Below, in pieces: positions 1 through 50,941 of a stretch of DNA of 64,000 nt (position 1 is its first letter; every line of letters starts with the position of its first letter). A model generated the notes under the pieces. The model was not told the origin of the DNA, did no database searches, and saw nothing but the letters and a program-made list of their open reading frames with translations. The DNA lies in the NCBI GenBank assembly GCA_036937835.1, contig CM072868.1:10579001-10643000 (forward strand), written 5' to 3'. The position numbers and the translations under genes were made by a program. This stretch comes from Pampus argenteus (lineage: Eukaryota; Chordata; Actinopteri; Scombriformes; Stromateidae).

Positions 1-278
1 GATGTTTCTGGCTGCAGTAAGCAGCTTTCTTCAGGGTTAGGGTTAGAAAAAACTCTAAGAACCCACAGTACACTACACACTCAACACCAAACAGCAAATA
101 GACACAGTTAGTGCCGAGCTTGTGAACACAGTGGAGCATTTAGCAGCCAAATGTGTGTTCGGGAGTTGGTAAAAAAAAAAGAAGCCTTCTGCAAAAGAGT
201 GAATATTGGATGGACAGAAACGTGACTCAATGAATGATCATGTTGTTGCATAATGGATGGATGTGTAAATAATAGTGA

Positions 279-668
279 CGGGATTAAAATGTTAATCGAG
301 TTAATTACAGGTTCTGTAATTAATTAATCGCAACTTTTGTGCAACTAAATTGTTCAATTAAAAACACATAAGTTAAACCGCAAAGATATTTATTTAGTAT
401 TTTACTTTGTTCATCTGTTTAATTAACAACCAACTTGCAGGTAACAACGCAGGTAACTTATCCAGCATTGCATCAGGACATTTTAAAAATTAATAAATTA
501 ACCCTCAATGAGTCAAGTGAAGCGCTTTTGTCGTCCATCTTTGTTTTACTGGATGTCACGTGTGCATCTGCTTTACAGGTACCAGAAACAAGTGAATACA
601 AAGGTTCCAGCTCGAAAACTTACTGATATTATAAAATTATAATATGCGATTAATTAACATTAAAAAAT
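279..668. repeat. AT-rich dispersed repeat with imperfect inverted ends
   Basis: The left side (279-335) carries GTTAATCGAGTTAATTACAG and a TAATTAATTAATCGCA run. The right side (645-668) carries TGCGATTAATTAACATT, the inverted counterpart. The ATTAATCGC core resembles a dispersed sequence I recall from teleost genomes, but the family was not identified. It lies in PID1 intron 1. Confidence 0.4.
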
Positions 669-2519
669 TACTTGTTAATTTCTTTCTAATCAATTAACCA
701 AAATGAACACAGCAATGCCCCAGTCTTAGTAAATAAGCAAGATAAGTACACAATAGAGGGGGCTAGTAAGCACTTTAAACTGTTTTCCATGTTGGACCTG
801 TACATTTTTTTATATTGTATTTATACAAAATATGGTCATTTTCAGGCGATGAAAGTGGTCAATCCTGCCAATACAGGCTCTGTTGGTTTGTTGGGAAAAG
901 CCAATAAGAAGTCAATCAACTTCAAGAAGTAGGTCTGGTGTCCAGAGTATCCTTGTGTGTTTCCCGACACTGGTGCATTAGTTTGCATTGCCAGTGCATG
1001 TGACAGGTTCAGTCAACAATTACAATAAATACTATAATGATAGTACTACAATATAAACACTAGTGGAAACATCATTTTCAATTTGTATCCTAATCTATCT
1101 GTGTCTAAATGGGATTCTGGGGTCTTGTTTGTAATTGTGTTCATAAAATGTATGTAGAATAACAAATTACACACTTATATTGGTTAAAAAAATATTTACA
1201 GGCCAATTCAGTGCCCTTTGACTATAGTCCTAATCCTGATGCCCTACAACATACCAACTTCCATCTTGTTGGTGCAGAAACAGGACCAGTGGGGCCACAG
1301 CGCACTCATTATAGTGGACCTTCATGCTGGGGGAAGAATAATAAAGAAAGGGGGGGGCTGTCAGGAAAGAGGAAGATAAGGCAAGAAAAAAAAACAAGGA
1401 ACAGATGAAGGAGAAAAGGAGAAAAAGCATGATGGATTTGTGAAAGTAAAGCCACATGTGTGTAAACGCTTGCTGACCTCCGCGTCAGCACTTTACAGCT
1501 TCCTGACAGCGGCCCACATTCCTGCGGTTAGCCCCGGTACGGAGAGAGGAGGGGTTGCTGGGGGTGTGTGGTGGGCTCCCCGAGTCCTCCGCCCCCCCAC
1601 CAGGAGTAAAAGGCCTGAGTGGAGTAACACTGGAATTCTATTCACAATATTTTCACTGCATTTAAATGTTTTTATATATTTCTAAAACCCCAAAAGTCTC
1701 CTCATCAGGTTACTGCTGTTATTGATTCTATTTATGACTTACTTGGACCCGGGGAGTTTTCTTTCTTCACCGTCAGACCAGTGTGGGTTTGGTTCGGTTT
1801 TGAGCCGGTTACAAGACACGGGTCTTGTCTACACGCTTGATCAACATACTGAACAATGGCTGCCGTCACAAGAAAACCTCAAATGTCCAAATAATGGCCT
1901 CATGATTATAAAAAACAGCCTTGTCTTAAGATTGAAACTTAAGCAATTAGTCAGAGAATCAGAATTACTTTCAAGTGCCTGATCAGAGCATATCAATGAA
2001 GCACACGACCTCTCCTCAAAAAACTGGTTCCCTTATTTGATGGATTTTGGGGGAGCATTTAAAAACAATTCCTGTGATGTGAGACAGCTAGTTTTACAGC
2101 TGCTTATATTTCCATTTTAGTCTAAAGTGGTAGAGCCAAGATATACTTAATATGCTGAAGAGGCTGTACAGTACAAAATCTGTCAGCGGTGTCCACATTC
2201 ATTCCTAGCAGGGCAGATTTCCACAATGAGAAAATATCCCATGAAGTGCATGTGAATTGAAAAATTGAAGAATGTATTGTGTAAGTTGGACAAGCCCACA
2301 AAAAATGATTACATAACTACGTGACTTCACATACCGTAGCACCACTCATTCTTCAGTTACCATTCAAAAATGGTGATAAAAGGTAACGTGTTTTTCAAAT
2401 CATATTATTATTTAAAAAGGACCTCTTCAGACATGTTGCAAGATATATGAAAAATGGGAATAATATGTGTCTAATATGGTTTTACCATCATTATGATCTT
2501 TAAATCGTCCATTATCAGT

Positions 2520-2830
2520 ATATGTACACTGGAGGCTTCAGGTTTCCACATCATACTTGTAAGTTTGCATACTAGACCACGACTGGCTCCAAACTAGTTG
2601 TGATGTCAGAAATCCTGCTCGTATAAACACGCGCACGCTCACACACACACACACACCTTGAACTGAGATTTAAAATGAGCTCAGAGAAACTTTCCCACTT
2701 CAGTAGATGAATGTGAAAATACCCTTTTCTAGTGTCAAACTCGTGCATCATTCTCGTGCATCAGTGAAGCTCCAACATCCAACTGAAGTAACAATAAGCA
2801 AAAGCATATTTTTGACTGGAGGGGAGACTG
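2520..2830. repeat. Dispersed repeat, copy A (pairs with copy B at 8,820-9,050)
   Basis: The blocks TGGCTCCAAACTA (about 2,584), GATGTCA, and ACAATAAGCAAAA followed by CATATTTTTGACTGGA (about 2,800) recur in the same order and orientation at 8,820-9,050. They are too diverged for a recent local duplication, so this looks like two insertions of one interspersed family. The family is not identified. A (CA)n run of about 18 nt lies inside this copy. Confidence 0.55.
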
Positions 2831-5800
2831 TGAGTTCTGTTACTTCCACTCTTTATACATTTAGACTTCCTGTTAATCTAAGCAAACTATTTGGATGTAA
2901 CCAGCTATGACATTACCTGTCAAAACATTAAAGTTGGACATATTTAGCAGCATAACTGTAATACTAAGAGCATCAGATTGCTGCCTGTATGCATTTAAAA
3001 AGCAAAGCTATAATAAAAAGGAAGTAGGCCTAACAGTGGCAATTCAGTTATTTATATTTTATGAATCTCCATTCCTATATAATGATTTTGCTTCAAATCA
3101 GTAGTGACAACAACCTTTAGCATAAGATAAATGTTTTCTAAGGGAACAGCTAATGTTTAAGTTTGGGCAGACATCCAAGGTCAAAAGTGGATCTTAGCTC
3201 CAAACAGACTCACTGCTGCCAGCTAATTATGACTGACTGCTCTGCAAGTACGTCTCTGATTACTGTTGGAAATCAAGTGTCATCAAGACAAGTACGTGTG
3301 TGCTAATTTTTCAAAAAGCCCCTACTATTAAATAATTGGAAATTGTGCATGTAAAAATATGTTAATCTGGGAGAATACTTGAACAGTCATGTCCATTAGA
3401 AATCAAGCAGACAGTCTTTGGAGAGTGTCTTGTGCCGTTTGCCTCCTGCAGTGATGATCTTAACAGGTCACAGATGGTAAGTTAAACTTTTGGCCCCCCG
3501 AGGGAGCATTCTTACAGGAAAGAGGTTCTCAGGTCAATCTCATGGTAAGATGCCGCATAACAGGGCAAAAACAGGCCTCTGCCACGCCCACCGAGACACA
3601 CAAAATAGGGGTTATAGATCCTGACAAAACAGCTGGAAATAATGTTATGGAACCGGCAGAAGCAAAAAGAATAGATGTTCCGTGTCTAAACAGCATGATA
3701 ATCTAAGAAAATACACCCTTTGAATAAACAAATGGCCCTGAAATGGCTACTGCTACTACAATGCACAAAGTATGGCTTCAAGCTTTAACACAGATCTAAA
3801 ACAGTTTGCCGACAACGTTAGCGTGTCTCAGACACATCTGCATACACATATGTAGAGGGGTCTGAAGATGAAAGAGCGTGTTGAGCTCTGTACCAGATGT
3901 TGTAGGTATGTCTGTTGCAAGACAAGTAGGACGTCACTGTTTGTTATCAGGTCATCTTGCGCTCGTCTTTACCCATCCTTCCTGAAGGTATACACTGATG
4001 TTTCACAGGTACAGTAGAACGGGAGGAGGAGGCCTACTCAGCATGTGGTGGCAGTTACTTCCTAAACCCTGAAGCAGGGTGCACCACCTCCAGTTTGCTT
4101 CATAGGAGGACTGGACAGTGTAGTTTTCTAAGCTGTCCCTCTATGTGTTTACAGCCTCCCCCTCTGATCCGGGCACAGTTTACGAGAAGAAATATGTTTG
4201 AACGAGCTCAACTCAGAGAGTACTGTGGGAGGTCGGCATCCGGCCCCTACGCAGAGGAAAACCTGTTTTTCTCAACCGTGATTGGAGAGATATGCTTGTA
4301 GGAGGGAGCAGGTCAGTGATTGGATGCTGTGATTGGTGCGTTCATTTTGCAAAAAGGAGTGGGTATTAAAGCACCCGAACCTCAGAGCCCGGGGGTGGCA
4401 ATCTCTAGCAGGCAGTAAAAACATCAACAACTCTTTGACGTAAACAATGAACCCACCGCAACATCTTAAACAGTCTACGCAGAAGCAGAGCACATGGGCA
4501 AGACCTGCTAATGACAAAAAACATGGGACACTGTCGAGAACAAGGCTCAATGTAAAAGTCCACTAAAAAAATAAAAATAAAAATATTCATCTGGAATAGT
4601 GACCTACTTTTCACTAAGGGCTTCAAGATCTTCATTGGTTCATTTATGCGTTCATATGAAAGTCAGTCTCCATGTTACTTTCAAGATTTTTTAGTTGCAT
4701 GTAGGACAGCAGTTTGACACTTGACACGAAAGCAGTGTATCTTCAGTATCTTAAAGTGCTAAGAGTTAATTAGCTTCCGGGACTGTTCTCCTTTTAAACT
4801 TTTAAGCTTTAAAACAGACTGTCTATATCTCCTCTCAGACAGCAGAGGGAAGCTGCTGGGTGAGAATTATCCATAACAATGTTCAAACAGTCATTTGAGA
4901 TGCAATTTTCTCAATGCACTGTCTACCAAACCAAACTACGATGGAGAAATTTAGCACATTTTTCATGACTGATGTCTAAGACTGGATCATAGTTTCTCTG
5001 GCCTCCTGCTGGAACTTGGATCAATCAACCAGTTTGCTTGACTCTCAGTCCACACAAAGCATAGTTGAGATATAGGTGATCGGTCAAGTCGGTTCCTCTG
5101 CAAACATCTGCTGACTACGAAAGCACCGAACATCAATTCCAACCACAGATCTGGGAAAATGGGGGATCTGGACATAACAGAATGCAGAAAGTAAATTAAT
5201 AAATTAGTAAATTAATGAATTAATACAAGTGAGACACTTCTGGGGGGCCAAAAGCCTTGTGTTCACAAGGGTCTGCTGGCTTAAAAAAAAAAAAACAACA
5301 ACCAGTCAAGGGATCCATGGGAATTTTGTGCCAGTCTGCTCATGGATTCCTTTTGCCACCAAGTCCACAGTCTCAACTACATAGCTGTTACCACAAAGCA
5401 ACCTCAGACAAAGAGAAAGACAGACAGACTAACAAATAAACACAGACAGGGATGGCAACAGTAACGAGTAAAGATGCACAGACAGTTCTGAACGTATTTA
5501 ACCCCAGTCAGCCATTTCTGCACCGTCAGGTCCACGTCTTTTCATCCGCTCGGCCCTGTTTGTCAGTGTCACGCACATTACAGTGTCAAAAGTAGAAACC
5601 ACAGCTAAAGAAGGAGCTGCTGACAGAGGAAGAAAATATGTTTGGTAGCCACAGGGGAATTCAAAAAGGAAGCATGTCGCTGTGTTGTGTGCGTAGCGTA
5701 CACTTAACCTGCGTGTCAACTTGCATATGTGCACATTCGTGCTCAGACCACTGCATATTGTGCAATCCGTCGTTGAACTAACATGGCCTGTGCCTGGGAG

Positions 5801-8111
5801 GAAGGGCCCCCCAAAACTTATTGAGGGATGTGGTCAGCAAGAGGTAGGAGGAGGGATGGGGAAATAACGAACATAGAGGAAAAACGGACAGAGGGAAAGA
5901 AAACAAAGAAACAGAGGCAACACCAACACACTCCTGATCCTCAACACACTGTAAAATCTGCGTAACTCCCGCCACCACCTCCATTTATCTCTTCTTCCCC
6001 TCCTCCCCCTGCCTGAGCATGAGACAAAAATGCAGCAAGACATCAGGTGTTGCTATGGCAACAGAGGACAGCGCAACTGAGCATATTATGGAAGGATGCC
6101 ATAGTGAATGAAAACAACCAAACACAAGATAATAAAGCACATTCTCGATCAGCTACCGATAGCTTTGGCTCCAGAAAAACAAACAAACACCATTCCTGAC
6201 TCGTTATCCTGATGAGTCACTTTGGCTTTCTGTGTGGACAATGAGCAATTTAGATATTCTGGTGATGACAAAAAACACACAAACCTATCATGAAGAGGGC
6301 ATCCAATATGTTAGTGTTTCCTCTCCAGACAGATTAAAACGAACATTAACGCAGCAGCGGTCGTGATATTCTGACTTTCAGTTCCTTGTATGGCTCACGC
6401 TCCAATAAAAGCTGGATCCTACATCTCCCATAGTGCAACTTGACAGTGTCTTTCCTTAGCACATACCTTCCTGGATAATAGCCCTGTCTTTTGCATTCTT
6501 TTCTCCAACTTTGGAAAGTGGGCTTTCTGTCAAAAATGAGCAGTCAATCAAGCCCATGCCAAGTCTAAACCTTACCCAGATGGACACGCAATAAAATCAC
6601 ATTTGTTTAATCACACGGGAAGTATTCATGACAATGTGGGAGCACTCCATTTTGCACTTTTGCACAACAACCATAGGTGAGTCAGTATAGAGCTGTCACA
6701 AGATATGCAGGATTGGGCACGCTGACAGTCGCCACTGCAACCTCCCAGAGGTCTAATGTTATTTGGAAGTGGAAGTGTAATAGAGCTTTAGCACATTAAA
6801 TGACTTTGAGACAGACGAGATCTCACACCTCATGTTGTGCAGTACATATCGGTCACTACAAGCGTGGAAGTGGCAGGCTGCAGATGATGGTAAAAATGTC
6901 AGAGTTAATTTAAGAATCACTGGGCTGGGACTTTTTTTCCCCCACTTTGAAGGAATTGGAAACCGGACGAGCTATTGTTGGTCTTCATGTGGTCATGAAT
7001 ATTTTAGACTTTACAGGCATATGAACCTTAACAAGTTCTACTTTCAGAGAACTATTGTTGAATTCAATAAAACTTCGGCCTTAAAATCATTTCAACCTCC
7101 ACACAAATGTGGGTTGAAGAAATTGCACCACGTGACTGATTTAATGGTTACAGAACGCGTTCTAATCGATAACAGCTCATTGTGAGTTCTGGAACGCGGT
7201 TGCTAGGCGACACACAGGTTCCACCGGTGGTCATAAAGGGGTGACAGTTTACAGCTCGGATTTCTGATTTAACTGGGATTTAATTAACAGCTCCTGAGCC
7301 AGCATCTGATTGCAGGACAAACACCCGGAAGTCTCGCTTTTAATCATTTAGCGATTCCATCTTCTTGACGCCTGGGCAGAAGAAGGGATTGTGCAAGTTG
7401 ACTTGGCAGGCGATCCACAGGCCGACATCTGGAGAGCATTACGTCTGCAGGAGACGTGAAGCCAGGCTCGGTGCACGGCTTTGCCCCTGGATATCAAACT
7501 ACGTGTCATTAACGATGCTTTGTTTTGTTTTGTTTTTTTTCTCTCCCCTCATTTCTAAACAGGTCCCAGACGACAGGTTACTAACTGGAGCCTGCTTTTT
7601 TTTTTCCAGCGAGTTCACACAGGAATGAGGAGGGAAAGTAGAGATTTAGCATCCTGACGTGGTAACATGAAGAAGAAAAAATGAGAGTGACAACAGGAGC
7701 AGGGCGGCCTGCAGTTACATTCAGTAGGTTGGTGCTGTTAAAAGGCTGAAATAGGTTCTGTGGTCCAGCATGGACATTTTAGACACAATTGGTGTGCTTG
7801 TCTTTGACGTTTTAAGAAAATATCCAGCGGTGGATTAGCAGAGGAATGCAGCGGAGGTACATAGCGTTGTTGCACGGTAACCCCCGGCTTGCGTAACGTG
7901 AATAGGTAGCGTTTAAACGTAGCACCAAAAGGGAATCATAGAAAGATAGAGAGAGAGGAGCAGACAATTCATATGTGGAGCTGATTCAAGCATTTCAAAT
8001 ACGAACGACTGTGCTCACAAAACATCTGTGGCTGCTCACAAATCTCTGCACAGCACAGCACAGCACCGTTTATTTACTGGCTGCCCTGCTGACAATATAA
8101 CCCGAGCCTAC

Positions 8112-8141
8112 CTGCAGTCGCTCCGACGCGGGTTGCCACAT
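8112..8141 (-). CDS. PID1: PID1 first coding exon (10 codons)
   Basis: Read on the minus strand, ATG at 8,141 opens ten codons, MWQPASERLQ, ending exactly at CAG before a consensus donor GTAGGC at 8,111. Human PID1 (phosphotyrosine-interaction-domain-containing 1) begins, as far as I recall, with the same decapeptide with one Ser/Thr difference. Its neighbour DNER and its strand match the human order PID1-DNER-TRIP12. PID1 is a cytoplasmic PTB-domain adaptor that binds LRP1 and dampens insulin signalling. The PTB domain is encoded by later exons outside this window. The exon is too short for automatic ORF calling. Certainty rests on the peptide, the donor and synteny together. Confidence 0.9.
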
Positions 8142-8400
8142 GTTAACAGACTCAAAGGATCTCCGTCTTTACTAGAGCTGCTTCTCTTTTCGTAGTCCGG
8201 TTCACATCTGTTCGCTTTCACCGCTCGCCTCTCTTGTCCTCCTTCAATCTGGACTGGTCGGTAATGAAGGATGTGTTGCTCCGCCTGGCTGCAGTGACCT
8301 CACCGGCCGGCAGGTGGAGGTAGCAGCCCCGCCATGTCCGCTCCGGCACCGGATGCTGCGTTCATGTGCTTTTGGAAATCGAAGCGTTGGAGAGCACGAT
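8142..8400 (-). promoter_or_regulatory. PID1: PID1 5' UTR and putative promoter, GC-rich
   Basis: The sequence immediately upstream (rightwards) of the PID1 ATG is richer in G+C and CpG than the surrounding AT-rich DNA, including GGCCGG, GCGAGCGG and CCGGAGCGG blocks on the minus strand, as expected for a CpG-type vertebrate promoter and leader. No TATA box was located, and the transcription start cannot be fixed. An ATGGCGG motif near 8,330 resembles a YY1 site but is weak evidence. A 22-codon upstream ORF lies at 8,300-8,365. Confidence 0.55.
8300..8365 (-). other. Candidate upstream ORF in the PID1 leader
   Basis: On the minus strand ATG at 8,365 opens 21 sense codons and ends at TGA (8,300-8,302), 159 nt before the PID1 start. 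A second in-frame ATG has G at -3 and G at +4, a fair Kozak context. It matters only if transcription starts to the right of 8,365, which the sequence cannot show. Confidence 0.3.
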
Positions 8401-10420
8401 GTGATAGTTTGGTACAGGGGTGTTTAATTCTCAAATAGCTACATTTGTATATTGTTTTTGTGCATTTACATTAATTTGCCTTTATTCAACATAAGCCTTA
8501 CTGAGTGAATCATTTGGGCAATAGTAATATTAGCCTACATTTTCACAGTGTATATACAGTTTTGCTAAATCTCATATACAGATGATCAAAACTTCACGTG
8601 GGTTGTGGTGAATTTATACAATTTCTCATTATATTTTGTACAAAATAGAGCAAGAAACCCAAATTACAGAAATATGTCATTGAAAAGCAGGATGGCAACA
8701 TTATAGATAGATTTCTGTCTAACATAGTTCAAAAAGTTCAGTTATCCCTTTAAAATCCTTAAAAATGACATCTGCTCTGTCTCCCTCATGATGAAATCCA
8801 GAATCAATGAGTGTGCATATATTATAATATATTACATTGAATAGTGGACTATGCTTGGCTCCAAACTAATTTTAATGTCACTCATCACACTCATAGGTAA
8901 CACCTTAAACCCAGATCTTCAGTGACACAGAGAAATGTTCCCCTACAGTAAACACAAAGTCTGCACATACATTATACTACACAGCGCAGCTTAAACATCT
9001 AACTGACAATAAGCAAAACACATTTTTGAGTGGATGGGGACTTCAAGAGTTACAAGACAGTTTCAAGAGTTACTCCTATTGAAGGACCTACAGAGATTTT
9101 CTCCCACCTCTACAGTTGCCCTCAGCTTTATGGAGCATTTTAGCCTCTTTCAGCTAATTGTTTTGGTTTCTACAGCAACAGAAACACCATTAATTACTGA
9201 AGTAAAGCACATTATCTGTAATAAAACTGAATAGTTAGTGTATGCCACTTGTATGAGTGTGCATCTTGTCATATTTCTCTGTTTAAGATAAGTGACGTCA
9301 CAACTCTGGCTACAATGGCAGAAGATTAGCTGCCAAAGTAGTTAAGTCTCCTACTGACAAATTTTGACAAAAAGTACCTCATTTTCAGATCAATTTAATG
9401 TAAAATCAACATGAACATGATTTTTCAGCTGACAGCAACCATAACGGTGTTGAGCACCATAATAAAGAGGACGTCGAAGGCAGGCTATTACTCATCCAGA
9501 CCAGACTAGTCAGATAGTGCTGAAATCCGGCTAAAATGTAAATTATCATATAAAAACCATAATAAACCAACATAAGTGGCATGGCATTATTTCAGTGGCG
9601 AGTAGCAATAACACTGTGGTTGATTTAAAACTTCCATTCTCATACTTCCCAAGTTTTGCAAAGATGGCTGAGGACAACGTCTACATTGAATGGCCACAGT
9701 CATGCCAACACATTGTGAATATAAAAACATCGGAAAATCCGTTGGAGCATTACCCAATATTTTGTGAAAAGTTCTGAATTCATTCATTTTACTGCTGCTT
9801 AAATGTCGTACATATTTTAACTATTGGGTAATAATTGTGTTATTTTTTTCTGGAAAGTGCTACAGCCTTATAATGAAACTACACTAACTAACTGCTTCTA
9901 GCCCAGTGGCAGAGTTTCAAGGAGGCCTTGAAAGAGATCGAAAATCTAAAAGATGTGTGGAGAGACCCGTGTCCTGTCCTTGCAGGCATAAAGAGGGAAA
10001 AGGTCAAGCACAAGGCCTCTGACTCCGACCATAAGCAAAGGGGAGCGCCATCAATACCATCTGGTGCAATATGTGCATGTTTGTGTGCGCACATAATATA
10101 TGAAGGTGTGTTGAGCGACATGACTCTGCAGTCCCAGTCTGTATTTAGAGTTGTTTACATGGGAAACATCTGGATAAAGCCTGAGGTCACTGAGGGTGTT
10201 CACATTACCAACACTCCATAAAAGGTCGTTCCCACGGCTGAAGGCTCAGTCTGGTGGGTTTGACCTTGGGACATTGCAGAAAAACAGACACTGTAGATAA
10301 TCTTTTTTTTTTTTTTTTCTAAATCAGGCTAAATCTAAATTCATCATTTCAGCTCAATCTGTATTGCACCACACAGTCTAGTTTATAACAGCTGAGCCAG
10401 AATTAACACAAGGCACTCAG
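8401..10420. other. Intergenic spacer between DNER 3' end and PID1 promoter
   Basis: About 2 kb of AT-rich DNA with no supported coding sequence. It contains dispersed-repeat copy B (8,820-9,050), a poly-T run near 10,302-10,318, and otherwise unrecognised sequence. The short ORFs here show no codon structure or family match. Confidence 0.7.
8820..9050. repeat. Dispersed repeat, copy B (pairs with copy A at 2,520-2,830)
   Basis: It carries the same ordered blocks as copy A: TTGGCTCCAAACTA near 8,855, a TCAGTGACACAGAGAAA segment, and GACAATAAGCAAAACACATT followed by TTTGAGTGGATGGGGA near 9,005-9,040. Orientation is the same as copy A. The family is not identified. Confidence 0.55.
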
Positions 10421-10440
10421 TGGTTGTGTTCACTTGAATC

Positions 10441-10446
10441 TTTATT
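10441..10446 (-). terminator. DNER: Candidate DNER poly(A) signal AATAAA
   Basis: The plus-strand TTTATT reads AATAAA on the gene strand. It is the most distal canonical hexamer found before the spacer, and GU-containing sequence follows about 25-40 nt further on. An alternative proximal hexamer is at 10,652-10,657. There is no transcript evidence. Confidence 0.5.
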
Positions 10447-11631
10447 GTTTACATCATTCAACATAGATAATAGGTCATGTGGTCGATGTGTTTAAAATGA
10501 GAGAAAACAATCTGAGGATTAGCTGAGCCTATTGGTAAAACATTGCTTGACCTTGAGAGGAACAACACAGCTGCACAGACGAAGAGATTTTCGATTGGCA
10601 GGACACAGAAGCACATATATGCTGGAGCAGTCGATATCATCAACTTCTCTCTTTATTTCCCCTTCACCCTCTCGGTCTCCTCCTCTCTCTCTCTTCCACC
10701 CTCAGTCTTTAGGCCAGTCCAGCAGAGAAACTATTCAACACTGTCAATACTAGAGGTTGAATCTGTACACTGGCATGAACAGGTACACTTAGCAAAACCA
10801 ACTAGGTTTCTGTGCACTGAGAAATATACCTACCTATTGTCCTAAATGTCACTGAAATACTTACAGTAGGATGGTAGGGTCACAGTACTCCAGCAAACCC
10901 ACTGTCTTTACTATTCATACACCACTGAGAAACTGCATGTAAAGAACAGGACGATATGTATTTTTAAAAGGAAAAAAAAAAGTCTCCCTCAGCTCCTGTG
11001 TGACTAGTATTTTTATACATGTGTGCATTTGATCTACTAACCACAAATTACCCAAACAAAATATTTGGCACAATCTTGACAGAGAGAAATACAACTTCAA
11101 TGAAAAAAATAACAACCAACAACCAAAATACAAAGGATTTCAAAATAATGCAGAGAGAACATCATATCTAACCATGCACGAAGTAAGGCAACCTACTGCA
11201 GAAATGTTTTTAAATATAGAAAAAGATACAGTGTATGCACCACGAGGAGTGCAACTATTTCTACAACACCTGTAAGGACTGTCAGCACCGTCTGCTGAGT
11301 TTACTTTTAGAAACTGGGCTCCTGGGTTGCAGGTCCCACCTGCAGACAGACAGTCTGGTGCAGACTAAAGTCATCACTCTATTGTACAGCAGAGGTTACT
11401 GGTAGGGTTGCCCATCATAAATTACTTAAGTAATGCAAAGTATGCTCTTATGCTACAATAAAGCCTTATCATGGACTCTGACAGGAAAATAGATGTATCA
11501 AATTCCAGATTTGTTCTTTTTAAACTATGAGTATGTTTTGTTTTGTCTCCATTTTACATTCAATTTTGTTTTGCTGTTTGTTTGTTTGTTTTTCTTAAGA
11601 AATACTTAAAGATTTATACTGACGTTCTGTA

Positions 11632-11654
11632 TGTGTGTGTGTGTGTGTGTGTGT
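11632..11654. repeat. (TG)n microsatellite in DNER 3' UTR
   Basis: An uninterrupted TG dinucleotide run of 23 nt followed by ATGTGTGTT. It is 73 nt past the DNER stop codon on the gene strand. Confidence 0.9.
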
Positions 11655-11726
11655 ATGTGTGTTCATGGACATGTACATGTGCAGTTATGTGTGTACAGCT
11701 TGTGATGTGCTGGGATGGTTGTGGTT

Positions 11727-50941
<39,215 letters not shown>

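Larger units (their letters stand above)
1..8111 (-). other. PID1: PID1 intron 1 (5' portion), no coding exon seen
   Basis: This stretch follows the splice donor of PID1 exon 1 (GTAGGC starting at 8,111, read leftwards), so it is the start of PID1 intron 1, which leaves the window at position 1. I looked for the second PID1 exon on the minus strand, where the protein should continue with His-Phe-Gln after the decapeptide, and saw none. The interval holds AT-rich DNA, a short CA run near 2,640, a dispersed repeat near 2,520-2,830 and an AT-rich inverted-repeat segment at 279-668. Nothing else could be supported. Confidence 0.75.
10421..11726 (-). other. DNER: DNER 3' UTR (inferred extent)
   Basis: Downstream of the DNER stop codon at 11,727-11,729 there is about 1.3 kb without coding potential, running to a minus-strand AATAAA at 10,441-10,446. 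A second AATAAA at 10,652-10,657 could give a shorter form. The (TG)n tract at 11,632-11,654 lies in this UTR and would be a CA repeat in the mRNA. The extent is inferred from the signals only. Confidence 0.6.

Noticed and set aside
6832..7185. 117-codon plus-strand ORF in PID1 intron 1
   Set aside because: No recognisable domain, no start or splice context, and codon use like the surrounding AT-rich DNA.
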